DNA of 64,000 nucleotides. It comes from Prochlorococcus marinus str. MIT 9515 (GTDB taxonomy: Bacteria > Cyanobacteriota > Cyanobacteriia > PCC-6307 > Cyanobiaceae). Position numbers and translations under genes: made by a program. Under the pieces are notes generated by a model. The model made no database searches and was not told where the DNA came from. It saw nothing but the letters and a program-made list of their open reading frames with translations. Numbering within the stretch: position 1 is the first letter of the stretch; the number at the start of each line of letters is the position of its first letter. The stretch lies in assembly GCF_000015665.1 (NCBI RefSeq), contig NC_008817.1, positions 1,116,001-1,180,000 on the forward strand. Reading direction: 5' to 3'. Positions 25,913 through 36,009 of this stretch are shown here, piece by piece.

Positions 25913-27004
25913 TCACACGTTAAATAAGAACTCCATAACATCTCCCTCATTCACTACATATTCTTTCCCTTCACTTCTTAGTAATCCCTTATTTTTAGCG
26001 TTAGCCATAGAACCTGACTCTAACAAGCTTTTATATGAAATTGTCTGAGCTCTAATAAATCCTTTTTCAAAATCAGTATGTATTACTCCTGCCGCTTGAG
26101 GTGCTGTCATTCCATCTTTTATTGTCCAAGCTTTTGTCTCTTTTTCTCCAGTTGTAAAATAAGTTTTTAATCCTAATAATTTATAAGTAGATTTTATTAA
26201 GGATTTTAATCCTCCTTCCTCTACACCTAAACCTATGAGGTAATCCTTTTTATCTTCAGGCCCTAACTCAATTAATTCAGATTCAACTTGTGCTGATATT
26301 TTTATACATTCTGTATTTTCAGTTTTTGCTAACATTTGGACTTTTGAAGAGAGATTATTACCTTCAGCTAAATCATTTTCATTTAAGTTAGTTGCATAAA
26401 TAATTGGTTTTGCAGTAAGGAATCCCAATTGTTTAATCATTAAATTCTCTTCAACGCTCAAAGATATTGATCTAACTGAAAGACCTTTTTGTAACTTATC
26501 CTCAATTTTTTCTAATAAAGCATCTTCCTGTTGTGCTTCTTTGGATGTTTTAACTTGCTTCTTAATTCTTTCTCTCCTTTTTTGAAGCTGAGTTAAATCA
26601 GCTAGATTTAGCTCTAAATTAATAATCTCAATATCTTCTAATGGATCAATTTTTCCTGAAACATGAATAACTTCACTATCTTCAAAACATCTTACGACAT
26701 GAATAATTGCATCAACTTCTCTAATATTGGATAAGAACTTATTGCCTAAACCCTCTCCTTTACTGGCACCTTTAACGAGACCTGCAATATCGACAAATTC
26801 AATCTTGGTAGGAATAACATTTTGACTAGAACTTAATGTAGCTAACTGATGCAGCCTATGATCAGGTACTGAAACGATACCTTTATTTGGTTCAATAGTA
26901 CAAAAAGGAAAGTTTGCAGCTTGGGCTTTTGCATTTTCAACAAGTGCATTAAATAAAGTTGATTTCCCAACATTTGGTAATCCTATAATACCGGCTTTTA
27001 ACAT
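25913..27004 (-). CDS. ychF: Ribosome-binding ATPase YchF (Obg family)
   Basis: A 363-residue soluble P-loop protein, the standard length. Visible: G1 [15 protein letters not shown]3 [20 protein letters not shown], the Obg-family [14 protein letters not shown] strand, an NxxE G4 variant (ATNLNE) that favours ATP over GTP, and a C-terminal TGS domain ending EGDVMEF. It binds ribosomes and is involved in translation and oxidative-stress responses. It marks the left edge of the compact core genome in this window. Confidence 0.95.
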   Translation of the reverse strand: MLKAGIIGLPNVGKSTLFNALVENAKAQAANFPFCTIEPNKGIVSVPDHRLHQLATLSSSQNVIPTKIEFVDIAGLVKGASKGEGLGNKFLSNIREVDAIIHVVRCFEDSEVIHVSGKIDPLEDIEIINLELNLADLTQLQKRRERIKKQVKTSKEAQQEDALLEKIEDKLQKGLSVRSISLSVEENLMIKQLGFLTAKPIIYATNLNENDLAEGNNLSSKVQMLAKTENTECIKISAQVESELIELGPEDKKDYLIGLGVEEGGLKSLIKSTYKLLGLKTYFTTGEKETKAWTIKDGMTAPQAAGVIHTDFEKGFIRAQTISYKSLLESGSMANAKNKGLLRSEGKEYVVNEGDVMEFLFNV

Positions 27005-27151
27005 TTGAAAAAATTTATAGATAAATTAGTCAAGGAATCATCTTCTTGTAATATAGAGTTTACTTAACCAATCATGGATAAGTTAATCATAATCGTTTCG
27101 ATTATTCACTATAGTTTCTACATATCCTTATTGCCTGCCTAAACAAAAGAT

Positions 27152-28213
27152 ATGCTTAATTTAATAAAAAGATTTTTAAATATAAAAAATGGAATCATAT
27201 TAATTGTACTAACAACTTTTTTTGTCTTTTTAAGTAATTCCTTTAAGAAAAACAAATCAAAAGACATATCCAATTTTGTAGTTCCCGTTGAAAAAGGAAT
27301 TCTTTCTGAATCAATTAACACTAGTGGAGAAGTAAAGGCAACAAGAACAAGCAATATCGGTCCAAGAAAACAAGGAATAATAAAAGAATTAAAAGTAAAA
27401 GAAGGTGATCTTGTAAAAAAAGGCCAGATTTTGGCTACTCTTGATGATGAAGATTTCATCTATAAACTTGAAGAACTTGAATTAAATTTAAAAAAACAAA
27501 AGTCTCAATACTTGAGAAGAGAATTTTTATATAAAGAGGGGGCAGTGAGTAGAGAGGATTATGAAAGCTATAAAAATAATTACAATACAAGTGAAGCTAA
27601 ATTTAGTGATGCAAAAGCTGAAGAAAATTTTTATTTAATAAAAGCTCCATATCCAGGGAAGATAACAGCTAAATATGCAGAGATTGGGGCATATGTTACA
27701 CCCAGTACAAATTTAAGTTCAGACTCTAAAAATAAAAACTTTATTTTTGAATTATCCGAGGGTCTTGAAATAATTGCTAAAGTTCCGGAGAGTGATATTG
27801 GAAGGATAAAAAAAGGTCAAGAGGCCTCTGTAAGGATAGAAGCTTATCCCTCAAATAAATATAGTGCAATAGTAAAAAAAATAGCTGAGAGGGCAGTTAA
27901 GGATAATAATGTCACTTCATTTGAAGTAACGTTGAAATTCAAAGAAATTTCTGAAGAAATAAAAATTGGTATGACAGCAGATCTTGAATTTAAAGTCAAA
28001 AGTAATGAAGAAAAGATCTTAGTTCCAACAGTTTCTATTGTCACTGAAAAAGGTGAAAAAGGTATTTTAAAAGTAGATAAAAATAATTATCCTAAATTTG
28101 AAAAAATAGAAATAGGTATTAGCAGCGGTAATAAGACTTCAATAATTGATGGTTTAAAACCAGGAGAACAAATCTTTATTGATATTCCACCTTGGGCGAA
28201 TAAAAGAAAATGA
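27152..28213 (+). CDS. HlyD-type membrane fusion (adaptor) protein
   Basis: A 353-residue protein with an N-terminal signal anchor (GIILIVLTTFFVFLSNSF) and the two halves of a lipoyl/barrel-sandwich domain: VKEGDLVKKGQILATLDDED and APYPGKITAKYAEIGAYVTP. These flank a short helical hairpin, and a beta-barrel domain ends the protein (IKIGMTADLEFKV, GLKPGEQIFIDIP). It is an adaptor linking an inner-membrane transporter to an outer-membrane channel; the partner ABC or RND genes are not next to it. Its TGA overlaps the polA start (ATGA). Confidence 0.85.
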   Translation: MLNLIKRFLNIKNGIILIVLTTFFVFLSNSFKKNKSKDISNFVVPVEKGILSESINTSGEVKATRTSNIGPRKQGIIKELKVKEGDLVKKGQILATLDDEDFIYKLEELELNLKKQKSQYLRREFLYKEGAVSREDYESYKNNYNTSEAKFSDAKAEENFYLIKAPYPGKITAKYAEIGAYVTPSTNLSSDSKNKNFIFELSEGLEIIAKVPESDIGRIKKGQEASVRIEAYPSNKYSAIVKKIAERAVKDNNVTSFEVTLKFKEISEEIKIGMTADLEFKVKSNEEKILVPTVSIVTEKGEKGILKVDKNNYPKFEKIEIGISSGNKTSIIDGLKPGEQIFIDIPPWANKRK

Positions 28214-31140
28214 GTTTGAAATCACAAGACTCAAAAAAACCAGTTTTACTTTTAGTTGATGGACATTCTCTCGCTTTTAGAAGTTTCTATGCGTTTAGCA
28301 AAGGAGTTGATGGAGGATTAACCACTAAAGAAGGATTCCCAACAAGTGTCACTTATGGATTTTTAAAAAGCCTTCTAGATAATTGCAAAAAAGTCAGTGC
28401 TGAAGGAGTTTGTATTACTTTTGATACAGAAAAACCAACTTTCAGACATGAATTAGATCCAAATTACAAAGCCAATAGGGATGTAGCTCCAGATGTTTTT
28501 TTTCAAGATATTGAACAACTAGAAATCATCTTAAAAGAAAGCCTTAATTTACCTATTTTCAAATCCCCAGGATTCGAAGCTGATGATCTATTAGGAACAA
28601 TCGCTAATGATGCATCCTCAAAAGGTTGGTGTGTAAATATTCTTTCTGGGGATCGAGATTTATTTCAATTAGTTGATGATCAAAAAGATATTTATGTTCT
28701 CTATATGGGCGGAGGTCCTTATGCTAAAAGTGGGAATCCGACTTTAATGAATGAAAACGGAGTCAAAGAAAAACTAGGAGTTTATCCAGATAGAGTTGTC
28801 GATCTTAAGGCCTTGACCGGCGACAGTTCTGATAATATTCCAGGAATAAAAGGTGTAGGACCAAAAACTGCAATTAATTTATTAAAAGAGAATGATACCT
28901 TAGACGGTATTTATAAAACCTTGGATATTATTCAAAAAAATGAGGATAAAAAATATCAGGGATTTATAAAAGGAGCCGTTATGGAAAAGCTAAAAAATGA
29001 TAAATTCAATGCTTATCTTTCAAGAAATTTAGCAAAGATAGATGTTGAAGTTCCCTTGGTATTGAACAATGGATATGAACTAAATGAAATAAATCAAGAC
29101 TCTCTATCGGAATCCCTTAAAAAACTTGAATTATCAACTTTACTGAGGCAAGTTGATATTTTCAATTCAGCCTTTAGTAAAGGTGGTTTTAATAAAAATA
29201 ATGAGGAAAAACATAAGGACAAAGAATCAAAAGATTCACCGTCAACAGATTTAGAAGAAATAGAAAATAAACTCCCAAAAATCAAAGTAAATATAGTTAA
29301 TGATTCAGAATCACTAGATCAACTCGTTAAAAGATTAGAGATTACTAAGGAGATTGTTGCCTTAGACACTGAGACAAATAGTTTAAATCCTCTAGATGCA
29401 GAACTTGTTGGTATAGGTTTTTGTCTTGGCGAAGAGAGTAATGATCTGTTTTATATACCCCTTGGTCATCAATCGCAAAAAGATGAGATGAATCAATTAG
29501 CAATTGAAGATGTATTCCTTAATTTAAGAACTTGGATTGAAAGTCCAGAGAAAGAAAAAACTCTTCAAAATTGTAAATTTGATAGACAAATATTTTATAA
29601 TCATGGGTTAAATCTAAGCGGAGTTACTTTTGATACCCTACTAGCAGACTACATTCTCAATAATCAGGAAAAGCATGGATTAAGTGAAATTTGTTTTAGA
29701 GAATTTGGATTTAAGCCACCATCTTTTAAAGAAACAGTTGGAAAAAATAAAGACTTTTCATTTGTCGACATTAATCATGCAAGTATTTACTGCGGTTATG
29801 ATGTATTTCTAACTTACAAAATTGCGAAAATTTTTAAAGAAAGATTTAGAAAAGAAAAAAAAGAATTAACAAAATTATTTAAAGAAATCGAATTACCTTT
29901 AGAGCAAGTTTTATCAGGAATGGAGATGAGTGGCATCAGCATAGATATCACTTATTTAAATGAACTTTCTAGAGAATTAAAAAGTACCTTAGCAAATATT
30001 GAGGAAAATGTTTTTGAAATAGCAAAACAAGAATTTAATTTATCTTCTCCAAAACAACTTGGCGAAATATTGTTTGATAAGTTAAATCTTGATAAAAAAA
30101 AATCAAGGAAAACAAAAACAGGTTGGAGTACTGATGCAGTTGTTCTCGAAAGATTAGTTGAAGAACATGAGATAATTCCCTATCTAATAAAACATAGAAC
30201 TCTTAGTAAACTTTTAAGTACATATATTGATGCTCTTCCCAACCTAATAAATAAAAAAACTGGAAGAGTTCATACTAATTTTAATCAAGCAGCCACCGCC
30301 ACTGGGCGATTAAGCAGTAGCAATCCAAATCTTCAGAATATCCCTGTCAGAACCGAATTCAGTAGAAGAATAAGAAAAGCCTTCTTGCCTGAAAAAGGTT
30401 GGAAATTATTATCAGCAGATTATTCTCAAATTGAATTAAGAATATTAGCTCACTTAGCCAATGAAGAAATTCTTATAACTGCGTTCCACCAAAATGATGA
30501 TATTCACTCTTTAACAGCGCGATTAATTTTTGAAAAGAAAGATATAAATTCTGACGAAAGAAGAGTTGGTAAAACTATTAATTTTGGAGTTATTTATGGA
30601 ATGGGAATAAAAAAATTCGCACGTTCTACAGGTGTAAGTACGACAGAGGCAAAAGAATTTTTAATTAAATACAAAAAAAGATATGCCAAAATTTTTAAAT
30701 TTCTAGAACTTCAAGAAAGGCTTGCTCTCTCAAAAGGTTATGTAGAAACTATTTTCGGAAGGAAAAGGGAATTTAAATTTGATAAAAATGGTCTTGGTAG
30801 ATTAATCGGAAAAGAACCGTATGAAATAGATTTACAAACTGCTAGGAAAGCTGGAATGGAAGCTCAATCATTAAGAGCCGCTGCAAATGCTCCTATTCAG
30901 GGTTCTAGTGCTGACATTATAAAAATAGCTATGGTTCAATTAAACAAAAAATTATTAGAGATGAATATTCCAGTTAAAATGCTTTTACAAGTTCACGATG
31001 AATTATTATTCGAGGTGAAACCAGATTTCTTAGAAATAACAAAGCAATTAGTTAAAGAAACTATGGAAGATTGTGTAAAATTAAAAGTACCACTTCTAGT
31101 GGATATTGGAGTTGGAAATAACTGGATGGAAACCAAATAA
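28210..31140 (+). CDS. polA: DNA polymerase I
   Basis: A 976-residue three-domain enzyme. The 5' nuclease comes first (LLVDGHSLAFRSFYAFSKGV, then GVCITFDTEKPTFRHELDPN, GDSSDNIPGIKGVGPKTA). The 3'-5' exonuclease domain keeps its acidic motifs (VALDTETNSL, NCKFDRQIF, YCGYDVFLTYK), so proofreading should be active. The polymerase domain has the motifs A LLSADYSQIELRILAHLANE, B RRVGKTINFGVIYGMG and C LLQVHDELLFEV. It fills gaps in repair and Okazaki-fragment processing. The start overlaps the upstream adaptor gene by 4 bp; cysS follows 23 bp downstream. Confidence 0.96.
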   Translation: MSLKSQDSKKPVLLLVDGHSLAFRSFYAFSKGVDGGLTTKEGFPTSVTYGFLKSLLDNCKKVSAEGVCITFDTEKPTFRHELDPNYKANRDVAPDVFFQDIEQLEIILKESLNLPIFKSPGFEADDLLGTIANDASSKGWCVNILSGDRDLFQLVDDQKDIYVLYMGGGPYAKSGNPTLMNENGVKEKLGVYPDRVVDLKALTGDSSDNIPGIKGVGPKTAINLLKENDTLDGIYKTLDIIQKNEDKKYQGFIKGAVMEKLKNDKFNAYLSRNLAKIDVEVPLVLNNGYELNEINQDSLSESLKKLELSTLLRQVDIFNSAFSKGGFNKNNEEKHKDKESKDSPSTDLEEIENKLPKIKVNIVNDSESLDQLVKRLEITKEIVALDTETNSLNPLDAELVGIGFCLGEESNDLFYIPLGHQSQKDEMNQLAIEDVFLNLRTWIESPEKEKTLQNCKFDRQIFYNHGLNLSGVTFDTLLADYILNNQEKHGLSEICFREFGFKPPSFKETVGKNKDFSFVDINHASIYCGYDVFLTYKIAKIFKERFRKEKKELTKLFKEIELPLEQVLSGMEMSGISIDITYLNELSRELKSTLANIEENVFEIAKQEFNLSSPKQLGEILFDKLNLDKKKSRKTKTGWSTDAVVLERLVEEHEIIPYLIKHRTLSKLLSTYIDALPNLINKKTGRVHTNFNQAATATGRLSSSNPNLQNIPVRTEFSRRIRKAFLPEKGWKLLSADYSQIELRILAHLANEEILITAFHQNDDIHSLTARLIFEKKDINSDERRVGKTINFGVIYGMGIKKFARSTGVSTTEAKEFLIKYKKRYAKIFKFLELQERLALSKGYVETIFGRKREFKFDKNGLGRLIGKEPYEIDLQTARKAGMEAQSLRAAANAPIQGSSADIIKIAMVQLNKKLLEMNIPVKMLLQVHDELLFEVKPDFLEITKQLVKETMEDCVKLKVPLLVDIGVGNNWMETK

Positions 31141-31163
31141 TCTTCAAATAAATACTTTTTAAT

Positions 31164-32642
31164 ATGATCAAATTATTTAATACTTTAAGTAAAAACGTTG
31201 AAGTTTTTAAACCAATAGATGAAGAAGTAAAAATATATTGTTGTGGCGTAACTGTTTATGATTTATGTCATCTTGGGCATGCAAGAAGTTATATAGCTTG
31301 GGATGTCTTGAGAAGATTCTTAATTTATAGTGATTACAAAGTTAAGTTCGTCCAGAATTTTACTGATATCGACGATAAGATTTTAAAAAGAGCAAAAGAA
31401 GAAAATAGCTCTATGAAGCAGGTTTCAGAAAAAAATATTGCTGAATTCCATAAGGATATGGATGCCCTAGGGATTATGAGGCCAGATAGTATGCCTAAAG
31501 CTACAAATCATATTTGCAATATTTGTTCATTTATAAAAGTACTTGAGAAAAAAGGTTTTGCATATGCCAGAGGTGGAGATGTTTATTATTCTGTTTTTAA
31601 AAATAAAGATTATGGAAAACTAAGTAATCAAAATATCCTAGAGCAAAATATAAATCAGCAAGGCAGGATGACTTCAGATGAAAGCAACAAAAAAAATAAT
31701 CCCCAAGATTTTGCTCTATGGAAAAAAGCAAAAGAGAATGAACCATCTTTCGATTCACCTTGGGGGAAAGGCAGACCTGGATGGCATATTGAATGTTCTG
31801 CGATGGTAAAAGATGAATTAGGAGAAACAATTGATATCCATTTAGGAGGGGCTGATCTTATTTTTCCTCACCATGAAAATGAGATTGCACAATCTGAATC
31901 AGCTAATAATAAAAAGCTTGCAAACTATTGGCTTCATAATGGGATGGTCAATGTAAATGGGCAAAAGATGAGCAAATCTTTGAAAAACTTTACGACCATT
32001 AGAGATTTATTAGATTCAGGGACAAGTCCAATGACCTTAAGATATTTTGTTTTAACCGTGAACTATAGAAAGCCACTCGATTTCACTGATGAGGCTTTGA
32101 AAAGTGCCTCCGAAGCATGGAAAACAATTAATGTCGCACTTTCTTTTTTCGATATTACTAAAAAAGAAAATCTATCGATTGAGGTAAACGAAACGAATGA
32201 ATTTGTTGAAGAAAAATATAAAGAAAAAATCAATTATGAAATATCTCAAAAAAAGATAAAATTTACTAATGCTTTAAATAACGACCTCAATACAGCAGGA
32301 GCAATTGCAATTATTTATGAATTAGCTAAGCCACTAAAAAACTTTATAAACCAATTCCAAAGAATTAAAAATCTTGACATTAATACTAATGAAAAATTTC
32401 ATCTTAGAGAAACATTAAAAACATTAGAAGAACTTACCCAAGTGCTTGGATTAAAAAAAGAAGAAATAATAATCGAAAACAAAATCACCGAAGAACAAAT
32501 AATATCGCTTATTAATAAAAGATTGATCGCAAAAAAGGGAAGAGATTATGCAGAAGCCGATAAAATAAGAAATTCATTAAAGGAAAAAGGCATAGAACTT
32601 ATAGATCAATCCACTGAGCTAACAACATGGGTTAGGCTCTAA
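31164..32642 (+). CDS. cysS: Cysteinyl-tRNA synthetase
   Basis: A 492-residue class I synthetase. Both ATP motifs are present: the HIGH variant HLGH in CCGVTVYDLCHLGHARSYIA and KMSKS in GQKMSKSLKNF. The zinc and cysteine-recognition residues are seen in YCCGVTVYD, WHIECSAM and HHENEIAQSE. The length is usual. It forms a tight run with polA upstream and dxr downstream (82 bp). Confidence 0.97.
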   Translation: MIKLFNTLSKNVEVFKPIDEEVKIYCCGVTVYDLCHLGHARSYIAWDVLRRFLIYSDYKVKFVQNFTDIDDKILKRAKEENSSMKQVSEKNIAEFHKDMDALGIMRPDSMPKATNHICNICSFIKVLEKKGFAYARGGDVYYSVFKNKDYGKLSNQNILEQNINQQGRMTSDESNKKNNPQDFALWKKAKENEPSFDSPWGKGRPGWHIECSAMVKDELGETIDIHLGGADLIFPHHENEIAQSESANNKKLANYWLHNGMVNVNGQKMSKSLKNFTTIRDLLDSGTSPMTLRYFVLTVNYRKPLDFTDEALKSASEAWKTINVALSFFDITKKENLSIEVNETNEFVEEKYKEKINYEISQKKIKFTNALNNDLNTAGAIAIIYELAKPLKNFINQFQRIKNLDINTNEKFHLRETLKTLEELTQVLGLKKEEIIIENKITEEQIISLINKRLIAKKGRDYAEADKIRNSLKEKGIELIDQSTELTTWVRL

Positions 32643-32724
32643 ATTTTAAGAAAAAACCCAATTTAAAATTTTTATTTTTTAAATTCACCTTTAAGTGGGA
32701 AAATATTATAAATATTAGAGAAAA

Positions 32725-33954
32725 TTGAAATACATCACTGTACTTGGTTCAACAGGTTCAATAGGAACACAAACTCTGGAAATAGTAAGAGAACTTCCCA
32801 ACAAATTCAAAGTGGTGGCTCTTTCAGCAGGGAGAAATATAGACTTATTGACGGAGCAAGTTAGTCAGCATAAACCAGAAGTAATTGCTATCGACGATGA
32901 AAATCTTTTAACAGATTTAAAAAATAATATTAACAATTTAGGAATAAGTAATCCTCCAATAGTTTTAGGTGGCCGAGAGGCAATTAATTCAGTCGCAGCA
33001 TGGGATTCTGCTGATACCGTAATTACTGGGATAGTAGGATGTGCTGGACTTATTCCGACGATGTCAGCAATTAAGGCCAGTAAAAATATTGCTCTTGCCA
33101 ATAAAGAAACATTAATTGCAGCGGGCTCAGTTGTTATTCCTGCTTTAAAGGAAAACAAAAGTAGACTTTTGCCTGCAGACTCTGAGCATTCAGCTATATT
33201 TCAATGCATACAAGGATTACCTAATTATGAAAATGCCGATTTTGTAACAGGTCAAATCCCAAATGGTTTAAAAGCTATTCATTTAACAGCCTCAGGAGGT
33301 GCTTTTAGAGATTGGGCAGTAGAAGATTTAAAAAATGTCACAGTAGAAGATGCAACTTCTCATCCAAATTGGAGTATGGGGAGAAAAATAACTGTAGATT
33401 CTGCCACTCTTATGAACAAAGGATTAGAAGTTATTGAAGCACATTATCTATTTGGTACACCCTACCAAAATATTGAAATTGTCATACATCCTCAGAGTAT
33501 CATTCATTCAATGATTGAGATGGAAGATTCTTCTGTCTTAGCTCAATTAGGATGGCCTGATATGAAACTCCCAATTCTATATGCAATGAGTTGGCCAGAA
33601 AGATTCAGAACCAATTGGAAAAGATTTAATTTAACTGAGATTGGCCAACTTACATTTAAAAAACCAGATGAAGTAAAATATCCATGTATGGGACTTGCCT
33701 ACTCAGCTGGAAAATGTTCAGGAACTATGCCTGCAGTTCTAAATGCTGCAAATGAAATGGCTGTAGATCAATTTCTTAAAGAAAAAATTTCTTTTCAAGA
33801 AATCCCTACTTTTATAAATAAGACTTGTGAAGCACATATTAATAAACTCAACTTAAATCCAAATTTAGAAGATATTCTAGAGGTCGATAATTGGGCAAGG
33901 ATTTTTGTTCAAGAAGAAATCAAAAAAGGTAAAAAATATATAAATGTAGAATAA
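32725..33954 (+). CDS. dxr: 1-deoxy-D-xylulose 5-phosphate reductoisomerase
   Basis: A 409-residue enzyme of the MEP isoprenoid pathway; it makes MEP from DXP with NADPH, supplying precursors for chlorophyll and carotenoid chains. N-terminal [16 protein letters not shown] is the NADPH loop, [10 protein letters not shown] is the conserved block, [15 protein letters not shown] holds the metal-binding Asp/Glu, and [10 protein letters not shown] with [20 protein letters not shown] forms the active-site flap. The start is TTG; no ATG fits the family's N-terminus better. Confidence 0.96.
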   Translation: MKYITVLGSTGSIGTQTLEIVRELPNKFKVVALSAGRNIDLLTEQVSQHKPEVIAIDDENLLTDLKNNINNLGISNPPIVLGGREAINSVAAWDSADTVITGIVGCAGLIPTMSAIKASKNIALANKETLIAAGSVVIPALKENKSRLLPADSEHSAIFQCIQGLPNYENADFVTGQIPNGLKAIHLTASGGAFRDWAVEDLKNVTVEDATSHPNWSMGRKITVDSATLMNKGLEVIEAHYLFGTPYQNIEIVIHPQSIIHSMIEMEDSSVLAQLGWPDMKLPILYAMSWPERFRTNWKRFNLTEIGQLTFKKPDEVKYPCMGLAYSAGKCSGTMPAVLNAANEMAVDQFLKEKISFQEIPTFINKTCEAHINKLNLNPNLEDILEVDNWARIFVQEEIKKGKKYINVE

Positions 33955-33965
33955 ATCAAAATCTA

Positions 33966-34517
33966 ATGATGGATACAAAAACAGCTATTTTTGGTAGAAG
34001 AACTATTCATGCCTTTAATTCCAACAAAGTACCCGAGAAATTAATTTTTGATGCTATAAATGCTGCAAATCAAGCTCCCTGTCATAAATTAACTTTTCCT
34101 TGGAGATTTTATTCCATTAGTAAAAGTAAAAGAAAAGAAATTTTAAAACTCGCAATTGATATTAAATCTTCACAAAAATCATTAAATGAAAATTCCAAAA
34201 AAATTATTAGAGATAAATTCCTAAATCCCTCACATTTGATAATTTCAACTCAAATTTTGAATAACGATAAATTAATTGAGAAGGAGGATTATGCTGCTTG
34301 TTCATGCGCTATCCAAAATTTAGCAATATCCCTTTCTTCAAATGGGGTGAGTATAAAGTGGTCCACAGGAGAAATTATAAGAAGTAAAGAAATATATAGC
34401 ATAGTTAATATTGATTCTGAATCAGAAGAAATAATAGGATTCATTTGGGTAGGATATGGCAAAATAGGTCCGAAAATTACAAGACCATTGATAAATGAGA
34501 TTTATAAACAAATTTAA
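33966..34517 (+). CDS. Nitroreductase-family flavoprotein
   Basis: A 183-residue protein with the FMN-dependent nitroreductase start: AIFGRRTIHAFNSNKVPEKL (R-R-S/T-x-R-x-F-like), the AANQAPCHKLTFPWRFYSI substrate/FMN segment, and a C-terminal IIGFIWVGYGK (compare glycine-rich G-Y). Natural substrates are usually unknown quinones or nitro compounds. It is 11 bp after dxr and probably cotranscribed. It could start at either of two adjacent ATGs. Confidence 0.8.
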   Translation: MMDTKTAIFGRRTIHAFNSNKVPEKLIFDAINAANQAPCHKLTFPWRFYSISKSKRKEILKLAIDIKSSQKSLNENSKKIIRDKFLNPSHLIISTQILNNDKLIEKEDYAACSCAIQNLAISLSSNGVSIKWSTGEIIRSKEIYSIVNIDSESEEIIGFIWVGYGKIGPKITRPLINEIYKQI

Positions 34518-34648
34518 AAATTAAATTTCAATAAAACTTTTAATAATTGAGAACCTTGAGAAGTAAAAAAAAATATATTTGAGAGCAATAAAAGTCAAGA
34601 TCAATATCTCAAACCTTGCTAATTATATCTATAGATAAACAAGTAAAT

Positions 34649-34771
34649 ATGAACTCTAGGAACTATAAACAATCAAAAAAGGAACTTAAATCTTGGGCTG
34701 AATTTATATTGGAAGAGATAAAAGATAGACCAGAAGATTATGAAGATATTGATAGGGAAGAAGATTTTTGA
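34649..34771 (+). CDS. 40-residue acidic peptide
   Basis: From ATG at 34649 to TGA at 34769-34771. The peptide has a basic first half (MNSRNYKQSKKELKSWAEFI) and a very acidic second half (LEEIKDRPEDYEDIDREEDF). It is short and soluble with normal codon use; no family recognised. It sits alone between convergent transcription units. A hairpin TCTCATT/AATGAGA with long T-runs follows (about 34827-34900) and may end transcripts. Confidence 0.5.
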   Translation: MNSRNYKQSKKELKSWAEFILEEIKDRPEDYEDIDREEDF

Positions 34772-34930
34772 TATTAAATTTAATCTTCTTAAAGAATATA
34801 TTTATCAATAATCAAATTTTTCAACTCTCATTTCATTAATGAGAATCCAATCGAAAAGTATTTTTCTTCTTTTCTTTTTTTTTTCGGTTTTTTTTTTTTT
34901 GAAAAATAACTTTAAAGATATTTGTATTAT

Positions 34931-35998
34931 TCAAATACTTAAAAGCCAATTCTTAACTGCTTCATCAGACCAACAACCATAATCTGAATGAAAACCGTTA
35001 TGTCCTCCTTTATTAGTAATTAGAATATTGAATTTATCTAATGATTCATCCAAAGAATTTTTCAAATTTAAAGTAGATTTATAAGGAACCCAAGGATCGT
35101 TTCTAGCATGTATTAAAAGAGTAGGAGGAAGATTCCCCATTAATTTTTTAATTCTAAATATTGGGGAAGCTTTATAATAATAATCTTCTAAAGATTTAAA
35201 GCCCCAACTTGGTGCAGTAAATTTAGCATCAAATTCTCCTATCGTTTTTAAACCTTTAATTGTTTTGCTCAATTTACTTTTAGACCGAAGATTTCCTTCA
35301 TTTTGATATCCATCCCATAATTGTTTTTTTAAACGTTGCATTAACCATTTTTGATATAAAAGATTTCTAGGCCTTTCTATACAATTGCTACATGAAATCA
35401 AATCTAAAGGGCTGCTCACACAGGCTAATCCATCTATTAATTTTTTACTATTAGTTGAGCGATAGTCTAGACAGGCATTAAGAAGAATTGTTCCGCCAAG
35501 AGATAACCCAACTCCAAATATTGGAATATCCTCTTTATTATCAAAAAAATCTTTTAACTCGTTATTAAGAATTCTTTTAAAAAAGTTAAGTGCCGAAATA
35601 ATATCATTCGAACATCTTGCGGAATAATTTCCTTTTGCTAAATATCTTGCTGAACCAGCTCCTCTTAGATTTAATTTAAGAACTCCAAATCCATTTTTTA
35701 CTAATTTTCTAGCAATTCTTTTTAAACCAAAACGCTTAGTAGACCCCCCTAATCCATGAGTAATAATTACAATCCCTCTTAAATAATCAAAGTCTTCTGG
35801 CAACTCCAATAACCCCAAAAGATAATCACCCTCAAATTTTTCTGAGAGAATATTATTTATTGGTAAAAGGATTTTTTTATTTGTTTTTGCCTGAACAACA
35901 TCAAAAACGAATGTATCTCTTAAAGTTTGTAGATCTCCTCCTAACCAAGGGAAAGCCTCATTAAAAGGGTATTTCTTTAAATAATCAGAGAAATTCAA
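34931..35998 (-). CDS. Alpha/beta hydrolase, YheT family
   Basis: A 355-residue protein. ITHGLGGSTKRFGLKRIARK is the oxyanion region, VLKLNLRGAGSARYLAKGNY the YheT/EMB8-type N-R-G block, IFGVGLSLGGTILLN carries the nucleophile Ser, NDPWVP the acidic residue and NKGGHNGF the catalytic His. The substrate is unknown; the family includes esterases linked to lipid metabolism. It follows pntB by 11 bp on the same strand and may share the transcript. Confidence 0.85.
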   Translation of the reverse strand: MNFSDYLKKYPFNEAFPWLGGDLQTLRDTFVFDVVQAKTNKKILLPINNILSEKFEGDYLLGLLELPEDFDYLRGIVIITHGLGGSTKRFGLKRIARKLVKNGFGVLKLNLRGAGSARYLAKGNYSARCSNDIISALNFFKRILNNELKDFFDNKEDIPIFGVGLSLGGTILLNACLDYRSTNSKKLIDGLACVSSPLDLISCSNCIERPRNLLYQKWLMQRLKKQLWDGYQNEGNLRSKSKLSKTIKGLKTIGEFDAKFTAPSWGFKSLEDYYYKASPIFRIKKLMGNLPPTLLIHARNDPWVPYKSTLNLKNSLDESLDKFNILITNKGGHNGFHSDYGCWSDEAVKNWLLSI

Positions 35999-36009
35999 AC
36001 TAGATATTA

